From positions 1-5,340 of the forward strand of contig CAINGG010000341.1 in assembly GCA_903848435.1 (NCBI GenBank): a DNA stretch of 5,340 nt. Reading direction: 5' to 3'. The stretch is from an uncultured Actinomycetes bacterium (GTDB taxonomy: Bacteria > Actinomycetota > Actinomycetes > S36-B12). A program made the translations under genes and the position numbers. Below the pieces are notes generated by a model. It made no database searches, was not told the origin of the DNA, and saw nothing but the letters and a program-made list of their open reading frames with translations. Below are positions 1-5,340 of the stretch, piece by piece. Every line of letters begins with the position of its first letter. Within the stretch, counting starts at the first letter, position 1.

Positions 1-499
1 CGCGGTGGCACGGGGGAGTCGGTGACGTGAAGTGCTTGGCCAGGGTCTCGAGCTTGCAGTTGCGCACCTCGTCGCGGGTGAGCGCCCGACGGGCGAGGCG
101 CGCGGTGTCGGCCACGCGAGGCGACGGCCACGGGATGCCGGTGAGCTCGCAGGCACCGCGCAGGAAGCCCATGTCGTAGGGCGCATTGTGGGCGACGAGC
201 ACCGCGCCGTGCGCGAACTCCCAGAAGCTGGCGGTGGCTGCGGCCACGGATGGTGCGCCCGCGAGCATGCGGTCGGTGATGCCGGTGAGCGCCGCGATGA
301 AAGGTGGGATGGCCACGCCAGGATTGACGAGGGTCTGGAACTCCCCGAGCACCTCGCCGCCGCGCACCTTGACCGCGCCGATCTCGGTGATGCCGGCGGC
401 CTGGGGCTTGCCGCCGGTCGTCTCGAGGTCGACCACGACGAACGTGACATCGCACAGGGGCGTGCCCAGGTCGTCGAGCGAGAGCTGCCGCTCGTCCAT
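1..499 (-). CDS. DEDDh-family 3'-5' exonuclease (DnaQ/epsilon-like), 3' part outside window
   Basis: This is the N-terminal 166 residues of a DnaQ-fold exonuclease that removes nucleotides from DNA 3' ends using two metal ions. Seen: Exo I motif VVDLETTG with D24 and E26, the strand ITEIGAVKV at 37-45, the LTGIT stretch at 71-75, Exo II motif VAHNAPYD with D109, and CHR at 164-166, where H165 should be the catalytic His of Exo III. The last catalytic Asp, expected about five residues on, lies beyond the window. The N-terminal LGTPL..VTFVVVDLETTG arrangement resembles, from memory, a widespread actinobacterial family of roughly 600 residues in which this domain is fused to a GIY-YIG/UvrC-like nuclease domain; the fusion cannot be checked here. 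The ATG at 499 is chosen because a -10-like TACCGT ends 7 bases before it and no Shine-Dalgarno is present. It is divergent from the small CxxC gene. A role in repair or proofreading is family inference. Confidence 0.93.
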   Translation of the reverse strand, partial: MDERQLSLDDLGTPLCDVTFVVVDLETTGGKPQAAGITEIGAVKVRGGEVLGEFQTLVNPGVAIPPFIAALTGITDRMLAGAPSVAAATASFWEFAHGAVLVAHNAPYDMGFLRGACELTGIPWPSPRVADTARLARRALTRDEVRNCKLETLAKHFTSPTPPCHR

Positions 500-505
500 G
501 GGGGG

Positions 506-511
506 ACGGTA
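506..511 (-). promoter_or_regulatory. Putative -10 box for leaderless transcription of the exonuclease gene
   Basis: TACCGT on the minus strand matches the actinobacterial TANNNT -10 pattern. Its last T is at -7 relative to the A of the ATG at 499, which is where a -10 box sits if transcription begins at the start codon. No recognisable -35 hexamer or Shine-Dalgarno sequence is seen. The transcription start is inferred. Confidence 0.5.
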
Positions 512-513
512 GG

Positions 514-540
514 CGCGGGGTCCGACATCGACGCCCCGCG
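514..540. repeat. 7-bp inverted repeat in the divergent promoter region
   Basis: Arms CGCGGGG (514-520) and CCCCGCG (534-540) are perfect inverted copies separated by 13 bases. The repeat lies between the two divergent starts and covers the place where the -35 of the leftward exonuclease promoter would fall. It could be an operator, but GC-only arms of this length are common by chance in such DNA. It has no T-run and is not a terminator. Confidence 0.25.
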
Positions 541-575
541 ACACGCGCCCGGGACCCACTGTCAGACCCCCCGCC

Positions 576-581
576 TAGCGT
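576..581 (+). promoter_or_regulatory. Putative -10 box for leaderless transcription of the CxxC protein gene
   Basis: TAGCGT fits TANNNT and is followed by seven bases and then the ATG at 589. Transcription would start at or one base before the ATG. An in-frame GTG at 583 is only two bases after this box, which argues against it as the start. No Shine-Dalgarno is present and no convincing -35 hexamer was seen. Confidence 0.5.
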
Positions 582-588
582 CGTGGCC

Positions 589-840
589 ATGAGAAGCGAC
601 CCGCCCCGCCCATCCTTCACCCCGCCGTCGGGCGCCCCCATGGGCCCCGAGGGGGAGATGCTCATCGACTGCGGCTCCTGCGTCGTGCGCGGCGATGCCT
701 GCGGCGACTGCGTCGTCACCGTCCTGCTCGGCCCCATCGGCGGCGTGAGCGGCGAGGAGCGCACCGCCTTCGCCGTGCTCGCCGACTCCGGGCTCGTGCC
801 CCCGCTGCGCCTCGTGCGCCCCGACGAGGGCGCCGCCTAG
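589..840 (+). CDS. Small conserved-looking protein with two CxxC pairs, function unknown
   Basis: The product is 83 residues and I cannot assign a function. The first 24 residues are rich in Pro, Gly and Ser and probably disordered. Cysteines C28/C31 and C38/C41 form CGSC and CGDC pairs six residues apart, a spacing that could bind zinc or make disulfides. A hydrophobic VVTVLLGP stretch follows at 42-49, and a helical AFAVLADSGLVPPLRLV segment at 60-76. No signal peptide or transmembrane helix is evident. The CGDCVVTVLLG and VLADSGLVPPLRLV segments look like a small uncharacterised protein I recall from many actinobacteria; this is from memory and was not searched. The start at 589 is preferred over an in-frame GTG at 583 because of the adjacent -10-like box. 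The gene lies 37 bases before the protease gene on the same strand, with no terminator visible between, so read-through is possible. Confidence 0.82.
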   Translation: MRSDPPRPSFTPPSGAPMGPEGEMLIDCGSCVVRGDACGDCVVTVLLGPIGGVSGEERTAFAVLADSGLVPPLRLVRPDEGAA

Positions 841-865
841 AGCGCGATCTGCGCCGCTCGGCCCG

Positions 866-871
866 CATGAT
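866..871 (+). promoter_or_regulatory. Putative -10 box for leaderless transcription of the M48 protease gene
   Basis: CATGAT keeps the key A (second base) and T (sixth base) of the -10 consensus, and six bases separate it from the GTG at 878, placing the last T at -7. No Shine-Dalgarno precedes the GTG. The nearby ATGs at 867 and 870 are out of frame with the protease. No clear -35 is seen. Confidence 0.42.
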
Positions 872-877
872 GGTCGC

Positions 878-2116
878 GTGCACTCTGCGTCCCGGGCCGC
901 CGCCATCGCCGCGATCGTGCTCGCGGCCATCGGCGTGATCGTCGCGCTCGTCTTCGTCCCGTGGGATGCGGCGGTCGCGCCTTGGGCCGCGCTCACTATC
1001 CCCGAGTCCCTAGCCTCCTTCACCGAGCAGCAGCGCGAGGACATCGCCGCGTACGTCGACTCCGCGTGGTTGCCCGGCCTGCTCTCCGTCATCGCCGGCC
1101 CCGTGGTTGCGCTCGTCGTCCTCGCGTCCGCACGCCTGCGTCGCTCGCTCTCGCGCGTGGGTCCGCGTGACCGGCCGATCATCCGCGACTTCCTCGCCGG
1201 GTTCGCGCTCATCCTCGTCACGCGCCTGGTGGCACTGCCCTTCGATGTCTGGCTCGCCATCGTCCGCCGCGACAACGGCCTGCTCATCGAGCCCTGGGGC
1301 ACCTGGCTGCTGCGCTGGTCCGGCACCGCGCTGGTGGTCGCCCTGCTCGGTGCCCTCGCAGTGACCATCGCCCTGGGCATCGTGCGCCGCTGGCCGCGAC
1401 GCGGCTGGATCACGGTTGTTGCCGGTGCGGCCGTCGCGGTCGCCGCGGTGTCACTGGTGGTGCCGTTCGCCAGCGTCGTGGACGGCACCCGCAGCGATCC
1501 GGTCGTGCGCGATCGCGTGCTCGCCATCGCGAAGGACGCCGGGGTCGAGGTGGGCGATGTCGTCGTCGTCGACGTTGCCGACCGCTCACCGGTGCTCAAT
1601 GCCACCGTGTCGGGCTGGGGCCCCACCCGCACCGTGACGCTCTACGACACATTGCTCACCACCGCCACCCCTGAGCAGGTCGACGCCATCGTGGCGCACG
1701 AACTCGTGCACGTCCGCGACAACGACGTCGTGCTCGGCACGGTGCTGGCCATGCTCGGCGCTGCCGCCGTAGTCGCGCTGGCCCTAGCGCTGGCCCTGAG
1801 TCCCGGGGTGCGGCAGCGGCTCGGCGTGCGCGGCCGTGCCGACACGCCACTGGTCGCCCTGCTCGTGGGTGTCGTGCTCGCGGGCGTGCTCATCGCGGTG
1901 CCCGTCACGGCCACGGTGAGCCGCCCCATTGAGGCCCGCGCCGATCGCGATGCCCTCGCCATCACCGGCGATCCCGCCGCTTACGCCGACCTCATCGCCC
2001 TGCTCGCGGTCACCAACCGCTCGACCCTCGAGCCGCCGTCATGGCGCTACGCGCTGCTCTTCACGCACCCGACGCCACTGCAGCGGATTGCGGCGGTCTC
2101 CGCACCGCCTGCGTGA
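878..2116 (+). CDS. M48 family (Ste24/CAAX-protease-like) integral membrane zinc metalloprotease
   Basis: The 412-residue product is a membrane-embedded zinc protease. Hydrophobic segments lie at about 8-29, 66-86, 104-129, 149-169, 177-200, 284-308 and 324-347, giving seven helices as in Ste24-type enzymes. Residues 116-146 (RLVALPFDVW, then a GLLIEPW stretch) resemble the Ste24 N-terminal domain. The peptidase domain shows N241-A-T-V-S-G-W-G, the zinc motif H274-E-L-V-H278 with catalytic E275, and the third-ligand motif E352-A-R-A-D356. The C-terminal THPTPLQRI (H397) matches the THPPL..RI signature of the family. All catalytic residues are present, so it should be active. Eukaryotic relatives process CAAX proteins; bacterial ones are generally linked to membrane protein quality control, and the substrate here is unknown. 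The GTG start has no Shine-Dalgarno but a -10-like box just upstream. Its 3' end overlaps the convergent glycosyltransferase gene by 56 bases. Confidence 0.93.
   Translation: MHSASRAAAIAAIVLAAIGVIVALVFVPWDAAVAPWAALTIPESLASFTEQQREDIAAYVDSAWLPGLLSVIAGPVVALVVLASARLRRSLSRVGPRDRPIIRDFLAGFALILVTRLVALPFDVWLAIVRRDNGLLIEPWGTWLLRWSGTALVVALLGALAVTIALGIVRRWPRRGWITVVAGAAVAVAAVSLVVPFASVVDGTRSDPVVRDRVLAIAKDAGVEVGDVVVVDVADRSPVLNATVSGWGPTRTVTLYDTLLTTATPEQVDAIVAHELVHVRDNDVVLGTVLAMLGAAAVVALALALALSPGVRQRLGVRGRADTPLVALLVGVVLAGVLIAVPVTATVSRPIEARADRDALAITGDPAAYADLIALLAVTNRSTLEPPSWRYALLFTHPTPLQRIAAVSAPPA
1775..1798 (+). repeat. 12-bp tandem duplication inside the protease gene
   Basis: GCGCTGGCCCTA at 1775-1786 is followed at once by GCGCTGGCCCTG at 1787-1798, 11 of 12 bases identical. 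It is in frame and encodes Ala-Leu repeated four times (residues 300-307) in the sixth hydrophobic helix. It probably arose by slippage and merely lengthens or maintains the helix. Confidence 0.7.
2061..2116. other. 56-base tail-to-tail overlap of two coding regions
   Basis: The leftward glycosyltransferase gene stops with TGA at 2063-2061, while the rightward protease gene stops with TGA at 2114-2116. The shared 56 bases encode the last residues of the protease, including its THPTPLQRI signature, on one strand, and about the last 18 residues of the glycosyltransferase (Arg/Pro/Ala/Ser-rich tail) on the other. No intrinsic terminator hairpin with a T-run is visible on either strand here, so the two transcripts should overlap and be antisense to each other. 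Confidence 0.85.
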
Positions 2117-3245
2117 CCACCGCGAGCGCCCACACTGTGGCAATGACGAGCAGCACGATGCGTACCGATTGCAGGGCGACCGCCCACCACGCGCCGCCGA
2201 GGAAGCTGCCGTAGGCCAGCGGGTAGAGCACCTGCGCGGCCAGCACCGACGGCACGAGCAGCCATACGACGGTGCGCATGCGACTGCGCGGATCAAGGAA
2301 GGTCACCGCGGCGACACCGGCGATCCAGACGGCGTACTGCGGCGACAGCACGCGACTGGTCACAATGGAGATCAGCAGTGCGGCCAGCGCGACATCGGCG
2401 GGCGACAGGTCCTCGAGTCGGCCCATCAGTCGCGCGATGCCCATCAGTGCGAGGATGACGAAGCCCGCGATGGTGATCGCCAGCCCGATCGGGATGGTCG
2501 CCGCGATGTCGACCTCCACGGCACCAAAGCGGAACTCCGTGGGTACGGAGACGCCGAAAGCCTGCGCGGTCATGAAGGGCCACGCGCCCACCGACTCCAC
2601 CTGCAGGCCGCGCGCACCCTGCTCGCCGAGGAAGGAGATACCGCCGGACGACCACAGCATGATCGCGATGAGGATCGCGGCGCCCGCCCCGACGAAACCG
2701 AGGATTCCGGCGGGCAGTTGGCGGCGGGGCAAGGCGATGAGCATGAGCCCGGGCCAGACCTTCAGCAGGGCGCCGGCCGCCGCGGACGCCCCGCTCCACG
2801 CGGGCCGTGCGACGAGCACGAGCGCTCCCACGGCTGCGAGCGTGGGAACGACGTCGAAGCGCCCGATGAAGACCGGCCCGATGATGAGCGCACTGGCGAC
2901 CCAGGCCCACGCGGCGCCGCGACCGACACCTCGGCGATGCCCGGCAAGCAGCAGGATGACGAGCACAGCTAGGTCGCATGCGAGCACGATGCCCACGAGC
3001 GCGGCGACGGGATTCGATCCGATGACGGCAGCGAGGGCGAAGACGACGCCCGCCCCCGGCGGGTACTGCCACATGTCGTCGCCGATCGGAAAGCGCCCGG
3101 TCACCAGCAGGTTGGACCACTCGGCGTAGAGCTTGACGTCGTTGATGACGCTCGGGCCATCGGGATAGGGCACGACGCCGGTGACGAAGCCGATGAGGAG
3201 GGCTCGGGAGAGAACCCAGGCGACGACGACGGCCGCGGACCTCAC
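2061..3245 (-). CDS. GT87/DUF2029-type polytopic glycosyltransferase (mannosyltransferase-like)
   Basis: The 394-residue product is a multi-spanning GT-C fold protein. Such enzymes transfer a sugar from a polyprenyl-phosphate donor to a lipid or glycan on the outer face of the membrane; mycobacterial members such as PimE are alpha-mannosyltransferases. Seen: an N-terminal helix at 4-25, then the first-loop motif D36-V-K-L-Y-A-E-W-S followed by GRFP and WQYPPGA (residues 50-65), where D36 is the likely catalytic base by family analogy; R129-F-D131-V; K162-V-W-P; and S301-P-Q-Y in a late loop, typical of GT87. At least eight hydrophobic helices are evident. The start is GTG at 3245, whose TGA-overlapping GTGA joins it to the regulator gene; an open frame extends far upstream but runs antiparallel to nothing and simply shadows the regulator. 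There is no strong Shine-Dalgarno, so translation probably relies on coupling. The sugar and acceptor are not determinable here. Confidence 0.85.
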   Translation of the reverse strand: MRSAAVVVAWVLSRALLIGFVTGVVPYPDGPSVINDVKLYAEWSNLLVTGRFPIGDDMWQYPPGAGVVFALAAVIGSNPVAALVGIVLACDLAVLVILLLAGHRRGVGRGAAWAWVASALIIGPVFIGRFDVVPTLAAVGALVLVARPAWSGASAAAGALLKVWPGLMLIALPRRQLPAGILGFVGAGAAILIAIMLWSSGGISFLGEQGARGLQVESVGAWPFMTAQAFGVSVPTEFRFGAVEVDIAATIPIGLAITIAGFVILALMGIARLMGRLEDLSPADVALAALLISIVTSRVLSPQYAVWIAGVAAVTFLDPRSRMRTVVWLLVPSVLAAQVLYPLAYGSFLGGAWWAVALQSVRIVLLVIATVWALAVVTQAVRRPPQSAAVASGA

Positions 3246-3883
3246 GGCGCTTCGTCGGCCTGCGGCAGCAATCCGAGCTTGAGGGCGGTCATCAGTGCCT
3301 GCGCCCGGTTGGCCGCGCCGAGTTTCTCGTAGAGCTTGGAGATGTGCGTCTTGGTGGTGGAGTCGCTGATGAAGAGCTGCCGGGAGATTTGCGAGACCCC
3401 GAGCCCGTCGGCGAGCAGGAGCAGCACCTCGCGCTCGCGGGGCGAGAGTTGCGGGCCCTGGGGAGACATCCGCCGCTTCATGGCCTCGGCGAGGTCGGCC
3501 GACGTGAAGGACTGCGGCGCCGCAGCCGCGTGGCGTGCGGCCGCCACGATCTCCTCGGCGGGGGCACTCTTGGGCACGAAGGCGCTGGCACCGGCCTCGA
3601 GTGCATCGAACAGTTGCGTGTCGCCGGCGTACATCGTGAGCACGACGATCCCCATGTCGACGCTGTGGGAGCGCAGGGCGCGCACGATGTCGAGGCCATT
3701 GCCGTCGGGCAGGCGCAGATCGACGATGGAGACGTCGGGAGTCATCTTGCAGCCGACCGCGATGGCCTCGGCGACGCTTGCGGCTTCCGCGACGACTTCC
3801 AGGTCGTCCTCGCGCTCGAATGCGCGCCGCAAGCCCTCGCGGATGAGCTCGTGGTCGTCGGCGAGCATGACGGTGATCGTCAC
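3242..3883 (-). CDS. NarL/LuxR-family two-component response regulator
   Basis: The 213-residue product is a full-length DNA-binding response regulator. The receiver domain (about 3-120) has the acidic pair D9/D10, phospho-acceptor D55 in the IVDLRLPDGNG motif, T83 in VVLTMY, and K105 in FVPKS. After a linker, a LuxR-type helix-turn-helix spans about 144-206, with LSPREREVL at 146-154, recognition-helix region STTKTHISKLYEKLG at 175-189, and the closing NRAQA at 192-196. All phosphorylation residues are intact. The partner is the kinase encoded immediately upstream, whose TGA overlaps this GTG start (GTGA). The GTG is chosen over longer open frame because it begins exactly at the receiver domain and has a strong Shine-Dalgarno. 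The organisation resembles LiaR/DesR-type regulators, but targets are unknown; the operon itself or the downstream glycosyltransferase are plausible candidates. Confidence 0.95.
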   Translation of the reverse strand: MTITVMLADDHELIREGLRRAFEREDDLEVVAEAASVAEAIAVGCKMTPDVSIVDLRLPDGNGLDIVRALRSHSVDMGIVVLTMYAGDTQLFDALEAGASAFVPKSAPAEEIVAAARHAAAAPQSFTSADLAEAMKRRMSPQGPQLSPREREVLLLLADGLGVSQISRQLFISDSTTKTHISKLYEKLGAANRAQALMTALKLGLLPQADEAP

Positions 3884-5340
3884 CGCTCCACCTCCCGCTG
3901 TGCCGCGCCGCCCGTCTGCAAGGACAACTCCACCACTGTGCCATTGGGGCTGCGGCGCTTCACTGTCAGGCTCGCGCCGATGCGGGACGCGCGTTCGCGC
4001 ATGATCTGCAGCCCGAAGCTGTCGGGGCGACCGCGCCCCTCGGGGATGCCCCGACCGTCGTCGGCCACCCGCAGGAACGCCCCGCCCTCGGTCACTCGAT
4101 AGGTCACCCACAGGGTGCGCGCCTGGGCATGGCGACGCGCATTGGCCACGGCCTCCTGGGCAATGCGCAAGATCTCGGGGGCGACGCCGGGAGGCAGCCG
4201 TGACTCGTCTTCGTCGAGCACGAGGTGGACGGTCATGCCTGCCTCGGCTCCCACTGATCGCACATGCGTGGAGAGCGCCTCGCCGATGCCGGCGCCGACC
4301 TCGCTGCGCAGGTCGTAGATCGACAACCGGAGTTCGGTGACGATGCGCGTGAGCTCCTCGCGGATGCGCTCCAGGCTCGTACGCGCGGCCGGCTCGCTCG
4401 TCTCGCGTAGCGCGTCGTCGACGAGGAAGCCCAGGCCCGCGACCTCCTGCGCGATGCCGTCGTGGATCTCACGCGCCAGGCGCCGGCGTTCTTCGAGCGT
4501 GGCCAGATCGCGAACCTCGTCGAAGAGGCGGGCGGTGTCGAGTCGCAGCGCGGCCTCGTCGGCCATGAGCTGGGCTTCGCCGAGATCACTGATCGGCCAT
4601 AGGCCTCCGGCCCGCTCGAGACCGACCAGGCCGATGCGTTGGTCACCGAGTCGCAGCGGGATGACGGCGCTGGCGTGCGTGGTGCCCAACTCGGGGCCGT
4701 CCATGGTGCCGAGTCGCTGAATCGCGACGCCGGAGTCCCACGCCTGGCCCCAGATGCCCGTGTGCGCGCTCGGCAGCCAGGTGCTGCCGCCAGATCCGGC
4801 GACGCGCGCCACCGGCAGGAACGCCCCGCCCTCGCTGCGCACGAAGACTTCGGCCCGATCATGGGGGAGTACGTCGCCCAGCCGGCTCAGTGCAGCCTCG
4901 GCAAGGGCGGTCTCCTCCAGGCCCCCCGGCAACTGGCGGGCCACATCGCGCAGCGACGTGAGCAAGCGGCGCGCCGCGTCGTAGTCGGTGCGCGACGGTG
5001 CGGTGCGTTCTCGCAGGTGGGCGGTCAGCGCGGCACCCAGGCCGAGTGCGACACCGATGGCGATCGCGACGATGAGATCGACCAGGCCGATGGGCAAAGA
5101 CTCGCTGCGACGGACGACCGTCCCGACGACCAGGATGAGGATCTCGAGCGCGATGCCGGCGGTCACGCCGGGCACGCCCATGGTCAGCGCCGCCGTGATC
5201 GGCGGGACGACGAGGTAGACGATCGACGGGCGATCGCCCGGCATGGCCGTGATGACGATGAGGGCTGCGGCTCCGGCCTCCGCGAGGGGAACGGCGAACC
5301 GTGCCCAGACCGGACGGCGGATGAAGCTCGCCAGCGTGGC
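3880..5340 (-). CDS. Membrane sensor histidine kinase, NarL/DesK class with GAF domain, 5' end outside window
   Basis: The frame is open to the window edge, giving 486 visible residues. The ATG at 5244 is not taken as the start because the 32 codons before it are in frame and encode part of a hydrophobic helix. In order (visible numbering): hydrophobic helices at about 15-33, 38-56, 58-76 and 83-107; a GAF-like domain at about 140-250, with a VIPLRLGDQRIGLVGLE core; a HisKA_3 dimerisation box REIHDGIAQEVAGLG with phospho-acceptor His293 (codon 4464-4462); and an HATPase domain with N-box RIAQEAVANARRHA, G1 box VADDGRGIPEG, and FGLQIMRERA. No cysteine occurs in the visible part, which argues against thiol or iron-sulfur sensing in this portion. 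It should phosphorylate the regulator encoded next, with which it overlaps by four bases (GTGA). The signal is unknown. The stop TGA is at 3882-3880. Confidence 0.94.
   Translation of the reverse strand, partial: ATLASFIRRPVWARFAVPLAEAGAAALIVITAMPGDRPSIVYLVVPPITAALTMGVPGVTAGIALEILILVVGTVVRRSESLPIGLVDLIVAIAIGVALGLGAALTAHLRERTAPSRTDYDAARRLLTSLRDVARQLPGGLEETALAEAALSRLGDVLPHDRAEVFVRSEGGAFLPVARVAGSGGSTWLPSAHTGIWGQAWDSGVAIQRLGTMDGPELGTTHASAVIPLRLGDQRIGLVGLERAGGLWPISDLGEAQLMADEAALRLDTARLFDEVRDLATLEERRRLAREIHDGIAQEVAGLGFLVDDALRETSEPAARTSLERIREELTRIVTELRLSIYDLRSEVGAGIGEALSTHVRSVGAEAGMTVHLVLDEDESRLPPGVAPEILRIAQEAVANARRHAQARTLWVTYRVTEGGAFLRVADDGRGIPEGRGRPDSFGLQIMRERASRIGASLTVKRRSPNGTVVELSLQTGGAAQREVER
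3888..3896 (-). promoter_or_regulatory. Strong Shine-Dalgarno for the response regulator
   Basis: GGGAGGTGG on the minus strand ends four bases before the GTG at 3883; its GGAGGT core is six bases from the start codon. It fixes the start of the regulator and lies within the kinase's last codons. It contrasts with the other starts in this window, none of which has a clear ribosome binding site. Confidence 0.8.
4071..4090 (-). repeat. Copy 1 of a 20-bp perfect direct repeat within the kinase gene (ATPase domain)
   Basis: These 20 bases recur exactly at 4815-4834, 744 bases away, in the same reading frame. Here they encode EGGAFL in the ATPase domain just before the G1 box (EGGAFLRVADDG). Flanking bases differ on both sides. 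Confidence 0.75.
4815..4834 (-). repeat. Copy 2 of a 20-bp perfect direct repeat within the kinase gene (GAF domain)
   Basis: Exact copy of 4071-4090, also encoding EGGAFL, here in the early GAF-like domain (EGGAFLPVARV). Both sites would be beta-strand entries, so shared codon preference on similar short peptides is one explanation and local gene conversion another. Confidence 0.75.

Noticed and set aside
32..592. 186-codon open frame on the plus strand
   Set aside because: It is antisense to the exonuclease, whose Exo I, II and III motifs are intact on the minus strand; the plus-strand product is low-complexity.
839..862. Possible hairpin after the CxxC gene as a terminator
   Set aside because: Only a four-base GC stem is possible and no T-run follows, so it does not support an intrinsic terminator.
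1558..1573. GTC trinucleotide run as a possible microsatellite
   Set aside because: It is a short in-frame run encoding Val residues of a beta strand in the protease and is normal for this codon usage.
562..1632. 356-codon open frame on the minus strand
   Set aside because: It lies antisense to the CxxC and M48 genes. Its translation is a Thr/Ser/Ala/Arg-rich low-complexity shadow typical of high-GC DNA, while the plus strand shows clear family motifs.
1929..2972. 347-codon open frame on the plus strand across the protease end and the glycosyltransferase gene
   Set aside because: The product is Asp/Arg/Gly/His-rich with no recognisable domain, whereas the opposite strand encodes a coherent membrane protein with GT87 motifs.
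3246..3944. Upstream extension of the glycosyltransferase frame, giving 627 residues
   Set aside because: The extra residues are an Arg/His-rich frame-shifted reading of the response regulator gene. The GTG at 3245 in the GTGA overlap begins exactly at the first membrane helix.
3884..4111. N-terminal extension of the response regulator to an upstream Met
   Set aside because: It is an out-of-frame reading of the kinase's ATPase domain. The receiver domain starts at the GTG at 3883, which has a strong Shine-Dalgarno.
5242..5244. ATG as start of the histidine kinase
   Set aside because: The frame stays open upstream to the window edge and encodes a hydrophobic helix (residues about 15-33 of the visible part) that is interrupted by this Met, so the true start is probably outside the window.

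Overview
The window is GC-rich throughout (roughly two thirds or more G+C by eye), densely coding, and uses GTG starts at several genes. It has the look of a high-GC actinobacterial chromosome (Actinomycetota); I would not name a genus. No mobile element, RNA gene, CRISPR array or sign of recent transfer is visible, and almost every base lies inside a gene.

Left part (1-2116). A truncated DEDDh exonuclease gene runs leftward off the window edge from a start at 499. Diverging from it, after an 89-base gap, are two rightward genes: a small 83-residue protein with two CxxC pairs (589-840), whose function I do not know, and a seven-helix M48/Ste24-type membrane metalloprotease (878-2116). All three have a TANNNT-like -10 hexamer 6-7 bases before the start codon and no Shine-Dalgarno sequence, which suggests leaderless transcripts.

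Right part (2061-5340). Three leftward genes form one operon read from right to left: a membrane-anchored, GAF-containing sensor histidine kinase of the NarL/DesK class (5' end outside the window), its NarL/LuxR-type response regulator, and a polytopic GT87-type (DUF2029) glycosyltransferase. Each downstream gene starts with a GTG whose last two bases lie in the upstream stop codon (a GTGA overlap), so the three are very probably translationally coupled. The likely logic is that a signal at or near the membrane changes kinase activity, the regulator is phosphorylated, and transcription changes, possibly of this operon; the glycosyltransferase would build an envelope glycolipid or polysaccharide. 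The signal, the target genes and the sugar acceptor cannot be read from the sequence.

The rightward protease gene and the leftward glycosyltransferase gene converge and overlap by 56 bases, and that stretch encodes the protease's conserved C-terminal 'THP' motif on the other strand. I found no clear undescribed system. The points most worth a second look are the convergent overlap, the coupling of a two-component system to a GT87 enzyme, the run of apparently leaderless starts, the unknown CxxC protein, and a 20-base exact repeat inside the kinase gene.
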